Below, one piece after another: positions 27,662 to 36,727 of a DNA stretch of 64,000 bases. How positions within the stretch are numbered: the stretch's first letter is position 1; each line of letters starts with the position of its first letter. Made by a program: the position numbers and the translations under genes. The stretch covers positions 1,439,501-1,503,500 of the forward strand of contig NZ_MTPW01000001.1 in assembly GCF_002954765.1 (NCBI RefSeq), written 5' to 3'. The notes below the pieces were generated by a model. That model saw only the letters and a program-made list of their open reading frames with translations. It made no database searches and was not told where the DNA came from. Source of the DNA: Nonlabens arenilitoris (GTDB lineage: Bacteria; Bacteroidota; Bacteroidia; Flavobacteriales; Flavobacteriaceae).

Positions 27662-29116
27662 ATGGAAACCTTTACATCTTGTAACACAGCCACCTTATCG
27701 CCCTATGTTCCTACGACAACAAAACCATGGAACATACAACGAGTAAGGCATGTAGTAAAAAGGCTAGGGTATGGTCTAGACGTCGCACAAGAGAATACCA
27801 TTTTATCACAATCGCCCACAGCATTTGTAGATACTTGGATTACAGATTCTATCAATTACATGAACACACCTGCGCCGGTTTGGGGCAACTGGGCACAATC
27901 TGATTATACAGATTTTAATAGCGAGGCATTTCCTCAAATGGTAGAGTGGTTAAAACAGACTTTTGATGATTCTCTTAATCTTAAATTAAGAGCAAAAATG
28001 ACGCTTTTTTGGCATAATCATTTTGTGACTAAGGCAGATGATTATCAAGCGCCATCATGGCTATATCAGTATTATGATCTATTGCAAACTCATGCTCTAG
28101 GTAATTTTAAAACGCTTACTAAAGAAATCGGTAAGAATGAAGCCATGCTGGTTTATCTTAATGGAGTGCTCAATAATAAATGGAGTCCAAATGAAAATTA
28201 TGCTCGAGAACTTTTTGAGTTATTCACTGTAGGAGCAAATAATAATTATACACAAACAGATATTGTAGAAGCGGCTAGAGCTTTAACAGGATATAATAGC
28301 TGGACCCAATTGGGCGCACCTATTGTATTTCAAAGTTCTACATTTGATAATACAGATAAAATAATCTTCGGTAGTGCACCTACTAATTTTGATCACGACA
28401 GTTTAATAGATCACCTCTTCAGCGTTAGAGCAAATGAGATTTCAGATTTTATCGTAAAAAAAATATATAGAGCTTTTGTGGGTCCAGAATTGCCTTCACA
28501 AACAATAATTGATCAATTAGCGACAACATTCCGCACTGGGAACTGGGAAATTGTACCGGTTTTAAGACAGCTTTTTAAAAGTGAGCACTTTTTTGAAGAT
28601 GATGCTATAGGTTCTATTATTAAGGATCCTATGGATTGCTTTTTAACTTTTATAAAAGAGGCTAATTTCCCATACACACCACAACAACTTGAAGTATTGG
28701 TATATTATTCGGCAAACTTAGGTCAGGAATATTATAATCCCGTGGACGTTGCTGGATGGCAAGGTGATCGCGATTGGATCAATAGCAGTACCATCACTGG
28801 TAGATGGCAAGGTCTAGAATATATCATGTGGACGACATGGAATCTAGATCAAGAGTTATTTAGAAATCTAGTTATTTCTATAGCGAGTTCTAATAATGAT
28901 CCTGCCATTATCGCTCAAGAAATGGTGGATCGATTTGTTCCAAAAACATTACATACTACGGCAGACTATGCTCTAGCAACACAAGTATTTAAAGGAGATG
29001 TGCCTCAAAATTATTATGATAACATGCAATGGAATCTTCAATGGGGTTCTGTTCCTTATCAAGTGGTTTTATTGCTGCAACACATTTTTAGAATGCCAGA
29101 ATTTCAACTTAAATAA
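27662..29116 (+). CDS. DUF1800 family protein
   Basis: The 484-residue protein is DUF1800 (HVVKRLGYG near the N terminus, KMTLFWHNHFVTK, NENYARELFELFTVG, DVAGWQGDRDWINSST). In many bacteria DUF1800 genes are followed by a DUF1501 gene, as here 8 bases later. The start METFTSC lacks a normal signal peptide; a start outside this frame is possible but not seen. The function is unknown, perhaps an extracellular complex. Confidence 0.9.
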   Translation: METFTSCNTATLSPYVPTTTKPWNIQRVRHVVKRLGYGLDVAQENTILSQSPTAFVDTWITDSINYMNTPAPVWGNWAQSDYTDFNSEAFPQMVEWLKQTFDDSLNLKLRAKMTLFWHNHFVTKADDYQAPSWLYQYYDLLQTHALGNFKTLTKEIGKNEAMLVYLNGVLNNKWSPNENYARELFELFTVGANNNYTQTDIVEAARALTGYNSWTQLGAPIVFQSSTFDNTDKIIFGSAPTNFDHDSLIDHLFSVRANEISDFIVKKIYRAFVGPELPSQTIIDQLATTFRTGNWEIVPVLRQLFKSEHFFEDDAIGSIIKDPMDCFLTFIKEANFPYTPQQLEVLVYYSANLGQEYYNPVDVAGWQGDRDWINSSTITGRWQGLEYIMWTTWNLDQELFRNLVISIASSNNDPAIIAQEMVDRFVPKTLHTTADYALATQVFKGDVPQNYYDNMQWNLQWGSVPYQVVLLLQHIFRMPEFQLK

Positions 29117-29124
29117 ATAGCGCT

Positions 29125-30729
29125 ATGTGTGATACTCATAAAAAACATCAAGATCCTAATTCACAGGCGCATCACGAAGAGCATGAAGCTTGGAGTCGAA
29201 GAACTTTTTTACAAGCCCTAGGCATTGCCGGTGCAGGAACATTTGCCTTAGGTGGAACACAAATTTCTAGTGCGATGGCCAGTCCTATTACAGCGGCGTT
29301 ATCATCTAGTACAAATGATCGTGTTTTAGTATTAATAAGACTGAAAGGTGGAAACGATGGTTTGAATACAATTGTCCCTTTAAATCAGTACGGTACTTAT
29401 GCTTCTCAACGACCTAATATCGCACTTGCTCAAAGTAGTCTTTATAATTTATCGACAGACTATGGATTGCCATCATACATGAGTAGTTTGCAATCACGAT
29501 GGGGAAATGGAGAGATGAAAGTTGTACATGGTGTAGGGTATGCAGGTCAGGATTTATCACATTTCAGATCTAGTGATATATGGGCAAGTACAGATGCTGT
29601 AAATAATGAAGAAACTGGATGGATGGGCAGATTTTTTGAAAATGAGTATCCTAATTTTTTATTGAGTCCGCCAGCAATTCCGCCAGCGATACAAATAGGT
29701 AGTTTAGGCAATTTAGCTTTTGAAGGTATACAAACTAATTATGCCTTTTCTGTGGCAGATCCACAACAGCTTTACAATCTAGCGCAAAACGGATGGCAGC
29801 ACGATGCGTTGAATGTACCACCATGTACTTATGGAGATCAGTTAAGCTTTTTAAGAACAACTACTAATACCACATTTGCTTATGCAGGTGTTATCAATAC
29901 TGCGTATCAAGCAAGTACAACGCAAGCCACATATGGCAATCATACCATTGCAGATCAGCTGGCAATTGTTGCAAGATTGATTAAAGGTCAATTAGGAACT
30001 AAAGTTTATATGGTGACCTTAGACGGCTTTGATACACACGCAAATCAGGCAGGTACGCATGCAGACCGCATGCAAAAATTAGCAGATTCAATTGATGCTT
30101 TCTATACAGATCTTGCTGCTTATGGTAATCAGGATGAAGTATTGTGTATGACCATATCAGAATTTGGTCGTCGTGTAGAAGAAAACGGCTCAAACGGTAC
30201 AGACCATGGCGCTGCGGCACCTATGATGCTTTTTGGCGGTGGATTAAACGGTAATGGCTTTATAGGGACACATCCCAGTTTGACTAACCTAGACGCAAAT
30301 GGTAATATGATCTACAGTACAGACTTTAGAGATGTATATTCTACCGTTATGAAAGAATGGTTGTGTATCGATCCTACAGTAGTAGATCAGGCCATGCTTA
30401 ATGGCAATTACAACAATATAAACTTAGGATTTAATTGTACTACTTTATCATCTCCATCTTTTGAAAATCAAGACTTCAAACACTTTGTGGTCAATAGACA
30501 AGACAGCGATGTACTTTATCTAAAAATGGATGTAGGGCGCAAGCTGGATATTAAGATTTATAATTTCATGGGCCAGCAAATAGGTCAATTAACAAATGAA
30601 TATTACATGCCTGGTGTCCATGAGATTGATATAAAAGCAACATTACAAACTCGATTAGCATCCGGTAATTATATCTACAGAATTAGTTCTGGTTCAGATC
30701 AGTACTCGAGCCAGTTTTTGATACGATAG
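29125..30729 (+). CDS. DUF1501 protein with Tat signal and T9SS sorting domain
   Basis: The 534-residue protein has a twin-arginine signal (SRRTFLQALGIAGAG), a DUF1501 sulfatase-like core (RLKGGNDGLNTIVPLNQYG, HVTLDGFDTHANQ-type region near residue 300, EFGRRVEENGSNGTDHG) and a C-terminal T9SS type A sorting domain from about residue 465 (IKIYNFMGQQIG, then GNYIYRISS). It would thus cross the inner membrane folded through Tat and leave through T9SS. It is coupled with DUF1800. Confidence 0.92.
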   Translation: MCDTHKKHQDPNSQAHHEEHEAWSRRTFLQALGIAGAGTFALGGTQISSAMASPITAALSSSTNDRVLVLIRLKGGNDGLNTIVPLNQYGTYASQRPNIALAQSSLYNLSTDYGLPSYMSSLQSRWGNGEMKVVHGVGYAGQDLSHFRSSDIWASTDAVNNEETGWMGRFFENEYPNFLLSPPAIPPAIQIGSLGNLAFEGIQTNYAFSVADPQQLYNLAQNGWQHDALNVPPCTYGDQLSFLRTTTNTTFAYAGVINTAYQASTTQATYGNHTIADQLAIVARLIKGQLGTKVYMVTLDGFDTHANQAGTHADRMQKLADSIDAFYTDLAAYGNQDEVLCMTISEFGRRVEENGSNGTDHGAAAPMMLFGGGLNGNGFIGTHPSLTNLDANGNMIYSTDFRDVYSTVMKEWLCIDPTVVDQAMLNGNYNNINLGFNCTTLSSPSFENQDFKHFVVNRQDSDVLYLKMDVGRKLDIKIYNFMGQQIGQLTNEYYMPGVHEIDIKATLQTRLASGNYIYRISSGSDQYSSQFLIR

Positions 30730-30759
30730 CTCTCTGATTATATATTGATTTGTGTTTAC

Positions 30760-30773
30760 GCTTTCGCGAAAGC
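30760..30773. repeat. dispersed palindrome GCTTTCGCGAAAGC
   Basis: Exact copy, 30 bases after the DUF1501 stop and before the metG promoter. As a 16-bp stem with flanking C/G it could act as a 3'-end hairpin. Confidence 0.95.
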
Positions 30774-30829
30774 GTCATCATAACCATCAACCTGCTATAA
30801 AAACACGTGCATAGCTGTTTCATTAATCG

Positions 30830-30837
30830 TAAATTTG
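30830..30837 (+). promoter_or_regulatory. -10 element of metG
   Basis: TAAATTTG matches TAnnTTTG, 19 bases before ATG 30857. Confidence 0.6.
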
Positions 30838-30856
30838 CAACTCTCAAAATAAGTTC

Positions 30857-32944
30857 ATGAGCAGTCAACAACGATATACGATTACGGCAGCATTGCCATA
30901 TACTAACGGTCCAGTTCATATAGGACACCTTGCAGGTGTATATGTGCCTGCAGATATTTTTGCACGTTACCAGCGCATGCGTGGTAGTGATGTAGCCTTT
31001 ATTTGTGGTAGTGATGAGCATGGTGTTCCCATTACTATTAAGGCAAAAAAAGAAGGTATTACTCCGCAAGAACTGGTAGATCGTTACCATAAAATTATAG
31101 GAGATTCTTTTAAAGAATTTGGAATCACCTTTGACCATTACGGTCGCACTAGTTCTACAGAGCATCATAATACAGCAAGTGCTTTTTTTACAAAACTCTA
31201 TAATGACGGTAAGTTTATAGAACAAGTAACAGAGCAATTATATGATCCAGAAGCAGACCAGTTTCTAGCAGATCGTTTTGTAGTAGGTACATGTCCTAAG
31301 TGTGGTAATACAGAGTCTTATGGAGATCAATGTGAGAAATGTGGAACTTCTCATAACGCAACAGATTTAATAGATCCTAAAAGCGCTATTACTGGTAACA
31401 CACCAGAGTTGAAAGAAACGAAGCACTGGTTCTTGCCACTAGACGAATACAGCGACTGGCTCAACGAGTGGATTGTTGAAGGTCATTCTAAGGATTGGAA
31501 AGCAAACGTATTAGGACAAGTAAAAAGCTGGATTACAGATGGTTTGCATCCACGTGCCGTGACGCGTGACCTAGATTGGGGAATTCCGGTTCCTGTAGAA
31601 GGAGCAGATGGTAAGGTGCTATACGTTTGGTTTGATGCTCCAATTGGCTATATCTCTGCAACTAAAGAATGGGCGGCACGCGAAGGAAAAAATTGGGAAG
31701 ATTACTGGAAAAAGGATGATACAAAGCTATTGCACTTTATAGGTAAGGATAACATTGTTTTTCACTGTATCATTTTCCCTGCGATGTTAAAAGCGCATGG
31801 CGATTATGTGATGCCAGATAATGTACCAGCAAATGAATTTTTAAATCTAGAAGATGATAAGATTTCTACTTCTAGAAACTGGGCCGTTTGGTTACATGAG
31901 TATCTAGAAGATTTCCCTGGACAGCAAGATGTGTTACGTTATGTATTAACGGCAAACGCACCAGAGACTAAGGATAATAATTTTACTTGGAAAGATTTTC
32001 AAGCGAGAAATAATAATGAGTTAGTTGCAAATCTAGGGAACTTTGTAAACCGTGTTATAGTGTTGACTAATAAATACTACGACGGTATTGTTCCTGAAAC
32101 GGCTAATCTTGCTCAAAGAGATCTAGATGTTTTAAAACAAATCAAAGCATTTCCTAAAACCATAGGTGATAGTTTAGATCGTTACCGCTTTAGAGAAGCA
32201 TTGCAAGAATTAATGAACTTATCCAGTATAGGTAATAAATACATTGCCGAAGAAGGATTAGAGCCTTGGAAACTGGCCAAAACAAATCCAGAGCAAGTGC
32301 AAAACATTATGTATGTGTGTTTACAATTAACCACAGCACTAGCCATTTTAAGCGAGCCTTTTTTACCGCATACATCAACCAAATTAAAAAACATGCTTAA
32401 TTTGAAAGAGTGTCACACTGAGCCTGTCGAAGTGCCTCGCTCTGGATGGAATCGCGTAGCCAGTGACGAACCACTACTACCATCCAACCACAAAATCAAT
32501 AAAGCCGAGTTGCTTTTCTCTAGAATAGAAGATGAGCAGGTAACCGCACAATTAGAAAAATTAGAAGCCACCAAAGCTGCAAATGCGGCAACAACACCTA
32601 ACCTTATGCCACAAAAAGACGAAACGAACTACGACGACTTCATGAAAATGGACTTGCGAGTAGGAGAAATTCTTACTGCCGAGAAAATGCCTAAAACAGA
32701 TAAGTTGATGGTTATGACGGTTGATACAGGAATCGATAAAAGAACCATAGTATCTGGAATCGCACAACACTTCAGTGCAGAGGAATTAGTAGGTCGTAAA
32801 GTAACCGTACTGGCAAATCTTGCTCCTAGAAAACTACGTGGTGTAGAATCTCAAGGAATGATTTTACTGGCTGAAGATCCAGAAGGAAAATTAGTATTTG
32901 TAAATCCAGATGATGCGGTTGTGAATGGAGCTACTATAGCATAA
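30857..32944 (+). CDS. metG: methionyl-tRNA synthetase
   Basis: MetRS (695 residues) charges tRNA-Met. It has HIGH in [14 protein letters not shown], zinc cysteines in [18 protein letters not shown], the KMSKS equivalent KISTSRNW, an anticodon-binding helical domain and a C-terminal tRNA-binding OB domain ([20 protein letters not shown]). Between the last two, about residues 518-545 contain a foreign stretch beginning CHTEPVEV, which is the translated dispersed repeat seen also at 10409. The frame is kept, so the enzyme probably tolerates it in the linker. Confidence 0.97.
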   Translation: MSSQQRYTITAALPYTNGPVHIGHLAGVYVPADIFARYQRMRGSDVAFICGSDEHGVPITIKAKKEGITPQELVDRYHKIIGDSFKEFGITFDHYGRTSSTEHHNTASAFFTKLYNDGKFIEQVTEQLYDPEADQFLADRFVVGTCPKCGNTESYGDQCEKCGTSHNATDLIDPKSAITGNTPELKETKHWFLPLDEYSDWLNEWIVEGHSKDWKANVLGQVKSWITDGLHPRAVTRDLDWGIPVPVEGADGKVLYVWFDAPIGYISATKEWAAREGKNWEDYWKKDDTKLLHFIGKDNIVFHCIIFPAMLKAHGDYVMPDNVPANEFLNLEDDKISTSRNWAVWLHEYLEDFPGQQDVLRYVLTANAPETKDNNFTWKDFQARNNNELVANLGNFVNRVIVLTNKYYDGIVPETANLAQRDLDVLKQIKAFPKTIGDSLDRYRFREALQELMNLSSIGNKYIAEEGLEPWKLAKTNPEQVQNIMYVCLQLTTALAILSEPFLPHTSTKLKNMLNLKECHTEPVEVPRSGWNRVASDEPLLPSNHKINKAELLFSRIEDEQVTAQLEKLEATKAANAATTPNLMPQKDETNYDDFMKMDLRVGEILTAEKMPKTDKLMVMTVDTGIDKRTIVSGIAQHFSAEELVGRKVTVLANLAPRKLRGVESQGMILLAEDPEGKLVFVNPDDAVVNGATIA
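32412..32434 (+). repeat. dispersed repeat GTCACACTGAGC...TGTCGAAGTG, copy 2, inside metG
   Basis: Same as 10409-10431 with one mismatch. It is inserted in frame in the metG linker and reads CHTEPVEV. Confidence 0.85.
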
Positions 32945-32949
32945 AAAAG

Positions 32950-32986
32950 ATTTTCCGTAGGCAGGCATAAGTCTGCCCTTAGGAAA
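32950..32986. repeat. imperfect hairpin after metG
   Basis: GGCAG and CTGCC with outer TTTCC and GGAAA form an imperfect stem, with an 8-nt apical loop and no T tract. It may be a terminator or a mobile palindromic repeat. Confidence 0.4.
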
Positions 32987-33015
32987 TAAATACTACCTAC
33001 TAAACTAATATTTAA

Positions 33016-33746
33016 TTATTCAGGATATATAACTTCCCAAATAGTTCCATCTATTTCATCAAAACGGATGACACCAAAATTTTGATCATAATAGATAACA
33101 TTAATATTGTGTAATAAATTTGAAGTGGTTGAACTGGAATTCCTTACCTGATTAGATCCGGAATCAAATTTAACTACTTTGTTGAAATGCATATTATTTA
33201 CTTGAAACATTCCAACTTCTGTAAATTCATTTTCTCTTAAAAATAGATTTGCCGGATTCTGACTTCCTGAAAGTCCAAATCCATTAATTGAAACGTTCCA
33301 TAATGGAAAATTAAGCGATTGCTTAAATGAAGAATGGCTTTTATTGACGTAATAATGCATTTGTTCTCTATACGTATGACTATTCGTGTCGTGCTCTAGC
33401 AATGTCATTTTAATCACTTGACTATCAAATGTATGCTGAGGTTTGCGATTATTGCCTGAACTGAGAAAGAATCCTGGTCCAGAAATAGGATAATATCCTC
33501 TAGCACAATTATCAACTTCAATTACCTCAAAGTTTAGTATTTCATTGTTGTCGTTCTTGTATTGGATAATTTGACCTTCAAAATAGTTGTAAGAAATACT
33601 CTTTTCCTCTTGCTCTTCTGTGAATGAATAAGTCGGATTTGTAAAATTGCATTGCTCTTTTACATCATCTTCAGAGCAACCTGAAATCAAAACAAGTAAA
33701 AAAAAATAATAGAAAATGTAATTGATTTAAATATTTTGTAAGTCAT
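33016..33746 (-). CDS. hypothetical lipoprotein, frameshifted in the signal peptide
   Basis: The frame as read runs from TTG 33690 with ISGCSEDD, so the hydrophobic part of the lipoprotein signal would be lost. Upstream in the same frame lies YYFFLLVLISGC without a start codon. ATG 33746 in the next frame gives MTYKIFKSITFSII; one extra T in the run 33698-33706 would join the two into a perfect lipoprotein signal. The mature part (about 220 residues) has no domain I know. Confidence 0.65.
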
Positions 33747-33987
33747 TACATCAAATTTTGATATTTAAATGTAACGATTTTATATCAAAACTATTGCATT
33801 TTTGATTCTGACATAGCATAAGCTAGTCACTATTGTGAAGAACAAAAAGTCGTATGTTAGTAACCAATATTTAATTTTCAAATAGATTTTCATATTTGAC
33901 ATGCTAACTATTGGTGTTGGCATTGACTAAATATAATTGCGAAAAATCTAGCCAAATTCCCAGCAACCCAAAAACCTAATCACCCAA

Positions 33988-35097
33988 TTAATCCTTCCAC
34001 TCCGCAATAAAAAGATTTGTATCGCGTCCACCGCCATTATTACGATTAGAAGAGAAGGCTAGGTATTTACCGTTGTTTGAAAATACAGGAAATGCGTCAA
34101 AAGTTTCACCGTGTGTAATGCGTTCTAGACCAGTTCCATCAGTATTAATCATATAAAGATTGAAAGGAAAACCACGCTCTGCCTCAAAGTTTGAAGAGAA
34201 TAATACACGTTTTCCATCTGGTAAAAAGAAAGGCGACCAGTTGGCATTTCCTAGCTGAGTCAATTGGCGTAAATCAGACCCATCTGCATTACAAATGTAG
34301 AGTTCCATCTCTGTAGGCTGCACCAGTCCTACTTTCAATAAGTCTTTATATTCTTTGATTTCTTCTTCAGTTTTAGGACGTGAAGAGCGGAATATCAATT
34401 GCGATCCGTCAGGTGAGAAGAAAGCACCACCATCATAACCTAATTCATAAGTGATTTGCTTCACATTACTACCATCTATATCCATAGTATATAATTCTAG
34501 ATCACCACTACGGTCACTGGTAAAGACTATTTTATCACCTTGTGGAGAAACAGTAGGCTCGGCATCATAACCTTTTTCGTTCGTCAATTGAGCTGTGATA
34601 TTTCCATCTAGATCTGCCACAAAAATGTCGTAACTGTCATAGATAGGCCATACATATTTACCATTTTCCTTAAGTGGTGTGTCTGGACAATCATCCATCG
34701 CAAGGTGCGTACTCGCATAAATGATATGCTCATTATCTGGTAAAAAATATGCGCAAGTCGTTCTTCCTTTACCGGTAGAGACCATTTTAGGCACGCTTTC
34801 GCGAAAGCTGTCTCCATTATTCATCAAGAACATTTGATCACATTCTACATCCCAAGCGGTGTTGTTGCTTTGAAACACCAATTGTTTATCATCAAAACTC
34901 CAGTAAGCCTCGGCATTATCGCCACCAAAGGTTACCTGCTGGATATCCTTAAAGTGTTTTTCACCTTCCATGATTAATGGATTGTCATTTTGTGGTGCTA
35001 TATTTTCTATTTGTGAAGAGGTAGTTTCTTCAGTTTTTGAGGCTTCTTTACAGCATACAACAGCCATTAATGCGATTAGAAATAGGAACGTTCTCAT
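33988..35097 (-). CDS. TolB-like PD40 beta-propeller lipoprotein
   Basis: A lipoprotein (MRTFLFLIALMAVVCC) with several WD40/PD40 repeats such as AEPTVSPQGDKIVFTSDRSGDLELYTMDIDG, like TolB or DPP-IV propellers. The longer frame begins 21 bases upstream at ATG 35118, but a -10 element TAATTTTG covers 35116-35123, so the transcript should start after that ATG; 35097 is chosen. The propeller may bind peptide, which fits the divergent M28 peptidase. A palindrome copy (34795-34808) is read as SFRES. Confidence 0.85.
   Translation of the reverse strand: MRTFLFLIALMAVVCCKEASKTEETTSSQIENIAPQNDNPLIMEGEKHFKDIQQVTFGGDNAEAYWSFDDKQLVFQSNNTAWDVECDQMFLMNNGDSFRESVPKMVSTGKGRTTCAYFLPDNEHIIYASTHLAMDDCPDTPLKENGKYVWPIYDSYDIFVADLDGNITAQLTNEKGYDAEPTVSPQGDKIVFTSDRSGDLELYTMDIDGSNVKQITYELGYDGGAFFSPDGSQLIFRSSRPKTEEEIKEYKDLLKVGLVQPTEMELYICNADGSDLRQLTQLGNANWSPFFLPDGKRVLFSSNFEAERGFPFNLYMINTDGTGLERITHGETFDAFPVFSNNGKYLAFSSNRNNGGGRDTNLFIAEWKD
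34795..34808. repeat. dispersed palindrome GCTTTCGCGAAAGC, in CDS
   Basis: Exact copy inside the PD40 lipoprotein gene, encoding SFRES. Confidence 0.95.
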
Positions 35098-35115
35098 GGA
35101 TGATTTAATTTTGAG

Positions 35116-35123
35116 CAAAATTA
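35116..35123 (-). promoter_or_regulatory. -10 element of the PD40 lipoprotein gene
   Basis: TAATTTTG on the minus strand matches TAnnTTTG. It overlaps the upstream ATG, so it decides the start at 35097. Confidence 0.5.
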
Positions 35124-35133
35124 CAAGCTTGAT

Positions 35134-36375
35134 ATGAGAATCACGATATTTTTTATAGCCATTTGTTTATTAGCCTCTTGCAAGACCGATTTAAAGAATC
35201 TAGAACCTGTAAAAGGCAATATGAAAGCCGATGTGGTTTATCTAGCATCAGACGACTTGCAAGGTCGTGAGACCGGTACTTCTTATGAATTGCAAGCAGC
35301 AGATTATATCGCAAAACGCATGAAAGAATCTGGTCTGGAACCTAAAGGTAATGCGGGAACTTATTTCCAAACTTTTTCCTTTAAACCATCCAGTGATCCA
35401 CATCAAGAAGCCGCTTTTACAGACGAGAAAGGCGATGCATTTCTTACTGGTACTAACGTTCTAGGTTATATTGATAATGGCGCTGCACAAACAGTAGTCA
35501 TAGGTGCGCATTATGATCACCTAGGAATGGGTGGTGAAGGTTCTCTACATCGTGAAGGAGAAGCTGTTCATAACGGAGCAGATGATAACGCTAGTGGTGT
35601 TGCGGTTATGTTAGATCTAGCTTACGAATTGAAAACGAGCGAGAAAAAAGGAAACAACTATTTATTCATGGCTTTTTCAGGCGAGGAAATGGGATTATTA
35701 GGGTCTAATTACTTTACTAAAAACCCTACCATAGCCTTAGATTCTATTACTTACATGATTAATATGGATATGGTAGGACGATTGAATGAAGAAAAAACAC
35801 TTGCCGTTTATGGAACAGGAACTTCACCACGATGGAACCAAATCATCAATGCCGTAAACAAAGACTTTAATCTCGCTTTAAATGAAAGTGGTGTAGGTCC
35901 TAGTGACCACACATCATTTTACTTAAATGATATTCCCGTACTGCATTTCTTCACAGGGCAACATGAAGATTATCACAAACCAGGCGACGATGCTGATAAG
36001 TTGAACTATGAAGGAATGCAGCAAATCTCAGATTATATACTAAGAATCACAGCAGAGTTTGACAACGCAGGGAAACTAGCCTTCAGAAAGACTAAAAATG
36101 AAAGCGAAGAAGTACCACGTTTTAAAGTAGGTCTAGGCGTAGTTCCAGATTATTTGTTTACAGGAAAAGGAATGCGCATCGATGGAATAAGCGAGGAAAA
36201 GCCAGCGCAAAAAGCAGGCTTAATGAAAGGTGATATCGTTGTAAAATTAGGAGATAGCACGATAGTAGATATGATGAGTTACATGCGCACACTAGCAACA
36301 TTTGATAACGGCGATAAAACCAAAGTTACCGTAGATCGTGATGGTAAAATGGTAGAGAAAGAAATTGAGTTTTAA
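35134..36375 (+). CDS. M28 family zinc aminopeptidase with PDZ domain, lipoprotein
   Basis: A 413-residue lipoprotein (LLASC) with the M28 metal site: GAHYDHLGMG (His), HNGADDNASG (Asp), SGEEMGLLGS (Glu-Glu), MINMDMVGR and the last His in EDYHKPGDD. A PDZ domain occupies about residues 320-413 (GMRIDGISEEKPAQKAGLMKGD). It cleaves N-terminal residues from peptides in the periplasm or at the surface. It is divergent from the PD40 lipoprotein gene. Confidence 0.93.
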   Translation: MRITIFFIAICLLASCKTDLKNLEPVKGNMKADVVYLASDDLQGRETGTSYELQAADYIAKRMKESGLEPKGNAGTYFQTFSFKPSSDPHQEAAFTDEKGDAFLTGTNVLGYIDNGAAQTVVIGAHYDHLGMGGEGSLHREGEAVHNGADDNASGVAVMLDLAYELKTSEKKGNNYLFMAFSGEEMGLLGSNYFTKNPTIALDSITYMINMDMVGRLNEEKTLAVYGTGTSPRWNQIINAVNKDFNLALNESGVGPSDHTSFYLNDIPVLHFFTGQHEDYHKPGDDADKLNYEGMQQISDYILRITAEFDNAGKLAFRKTKNESEEVPRFKVGLGVVPDYLFTGKGMRIDGISEEKPAQKAGLMKGDIVVKLGDSTIVDMMSYMRTLATFDNGDKTKVTVDRDGKMVEKEIEF

Positions 36376-36490
36376 GCTTTGAGTTTTGATTTTTTCCATA
36401 AATAAAATTGCTAATGTGCTCAACTTGAATACAACAAAAATTCAGTATTAAATAAGTTTCAATTTTATTTTTCTATTTACTTTTTCAGAC

Positions 36491-36498
36491 TACTTTTG
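36491..36498 (+). promoter_or_regulatory. -10 element before the TPP riboswitch
   Basis: TACTTTTG matches TAnnTTTG and lies about 9 bases before the first riboswitch stem. Confidence 0.65.
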
Positions 36499-36506
36499 CA
36501 CCCAAT

Positions 36507-36590
36507 CTCAAGGGGTGCTTTTAGAAATAGAGGCTGAGATTATACCCAAGGAACCTGGGCGAGTAATGTCGCTAAGGGAAAAGATGTAAA
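36507..36590 (+). ncRNA. TPP riboswitch (THI element)
   Basis: All main conserved parts of the thiamine-pyrophosphate aptamer occur in order: GGGGTGC (36512-36518), GGCTGAGAT (36532-36540), TACCC (36543-36547), GAACCTG (36551-36557), and AAGGGAAAAG closing P1. It should turn down the downstream TonB receptor when TPP is plentiful. No clear intrinsic terminator follows; the palindrome at 36616-36629 is the only strong hairpin between the aptamer and the start codon. Confidence 0.95.
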
Positions 36591-36615
36591 CTGGTTTTGA
36601 TGTGTGAATTATTTC

Positions 36616-36629
36616 GCTTTCGCGAAAGC
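36616..36629. repeat. dispersed palindrome GCTTTCGCGAAAGC in the riboswitch leader
   Basis: Exact copy, extended to CGCTTTCGCGAAAGCG, between the TPP aptamer and ATG 36728. Confidence 0.95.
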
Positions 36630-36727
36630 GTGCATCTAATTAATTTATGTCAAGAGAATCCTTCAAACATTTTATTTTAATCAAACCGAATAAATGCCCC
36701 TTTTATTTGAACTTAAACAAAGTTCTT

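Noticed and set aside
30683..31237. 184-codon minus-strand frame over the start of metG
   Set aside because: Cys- and Thr-rich antisense of a certain gene; no signal, domain or promoter fits.
36647..36727. 27-residue extension of the riboswitch-controlled receptor
   Set aside because: It would put a polar segment before a perfect signal peptide.
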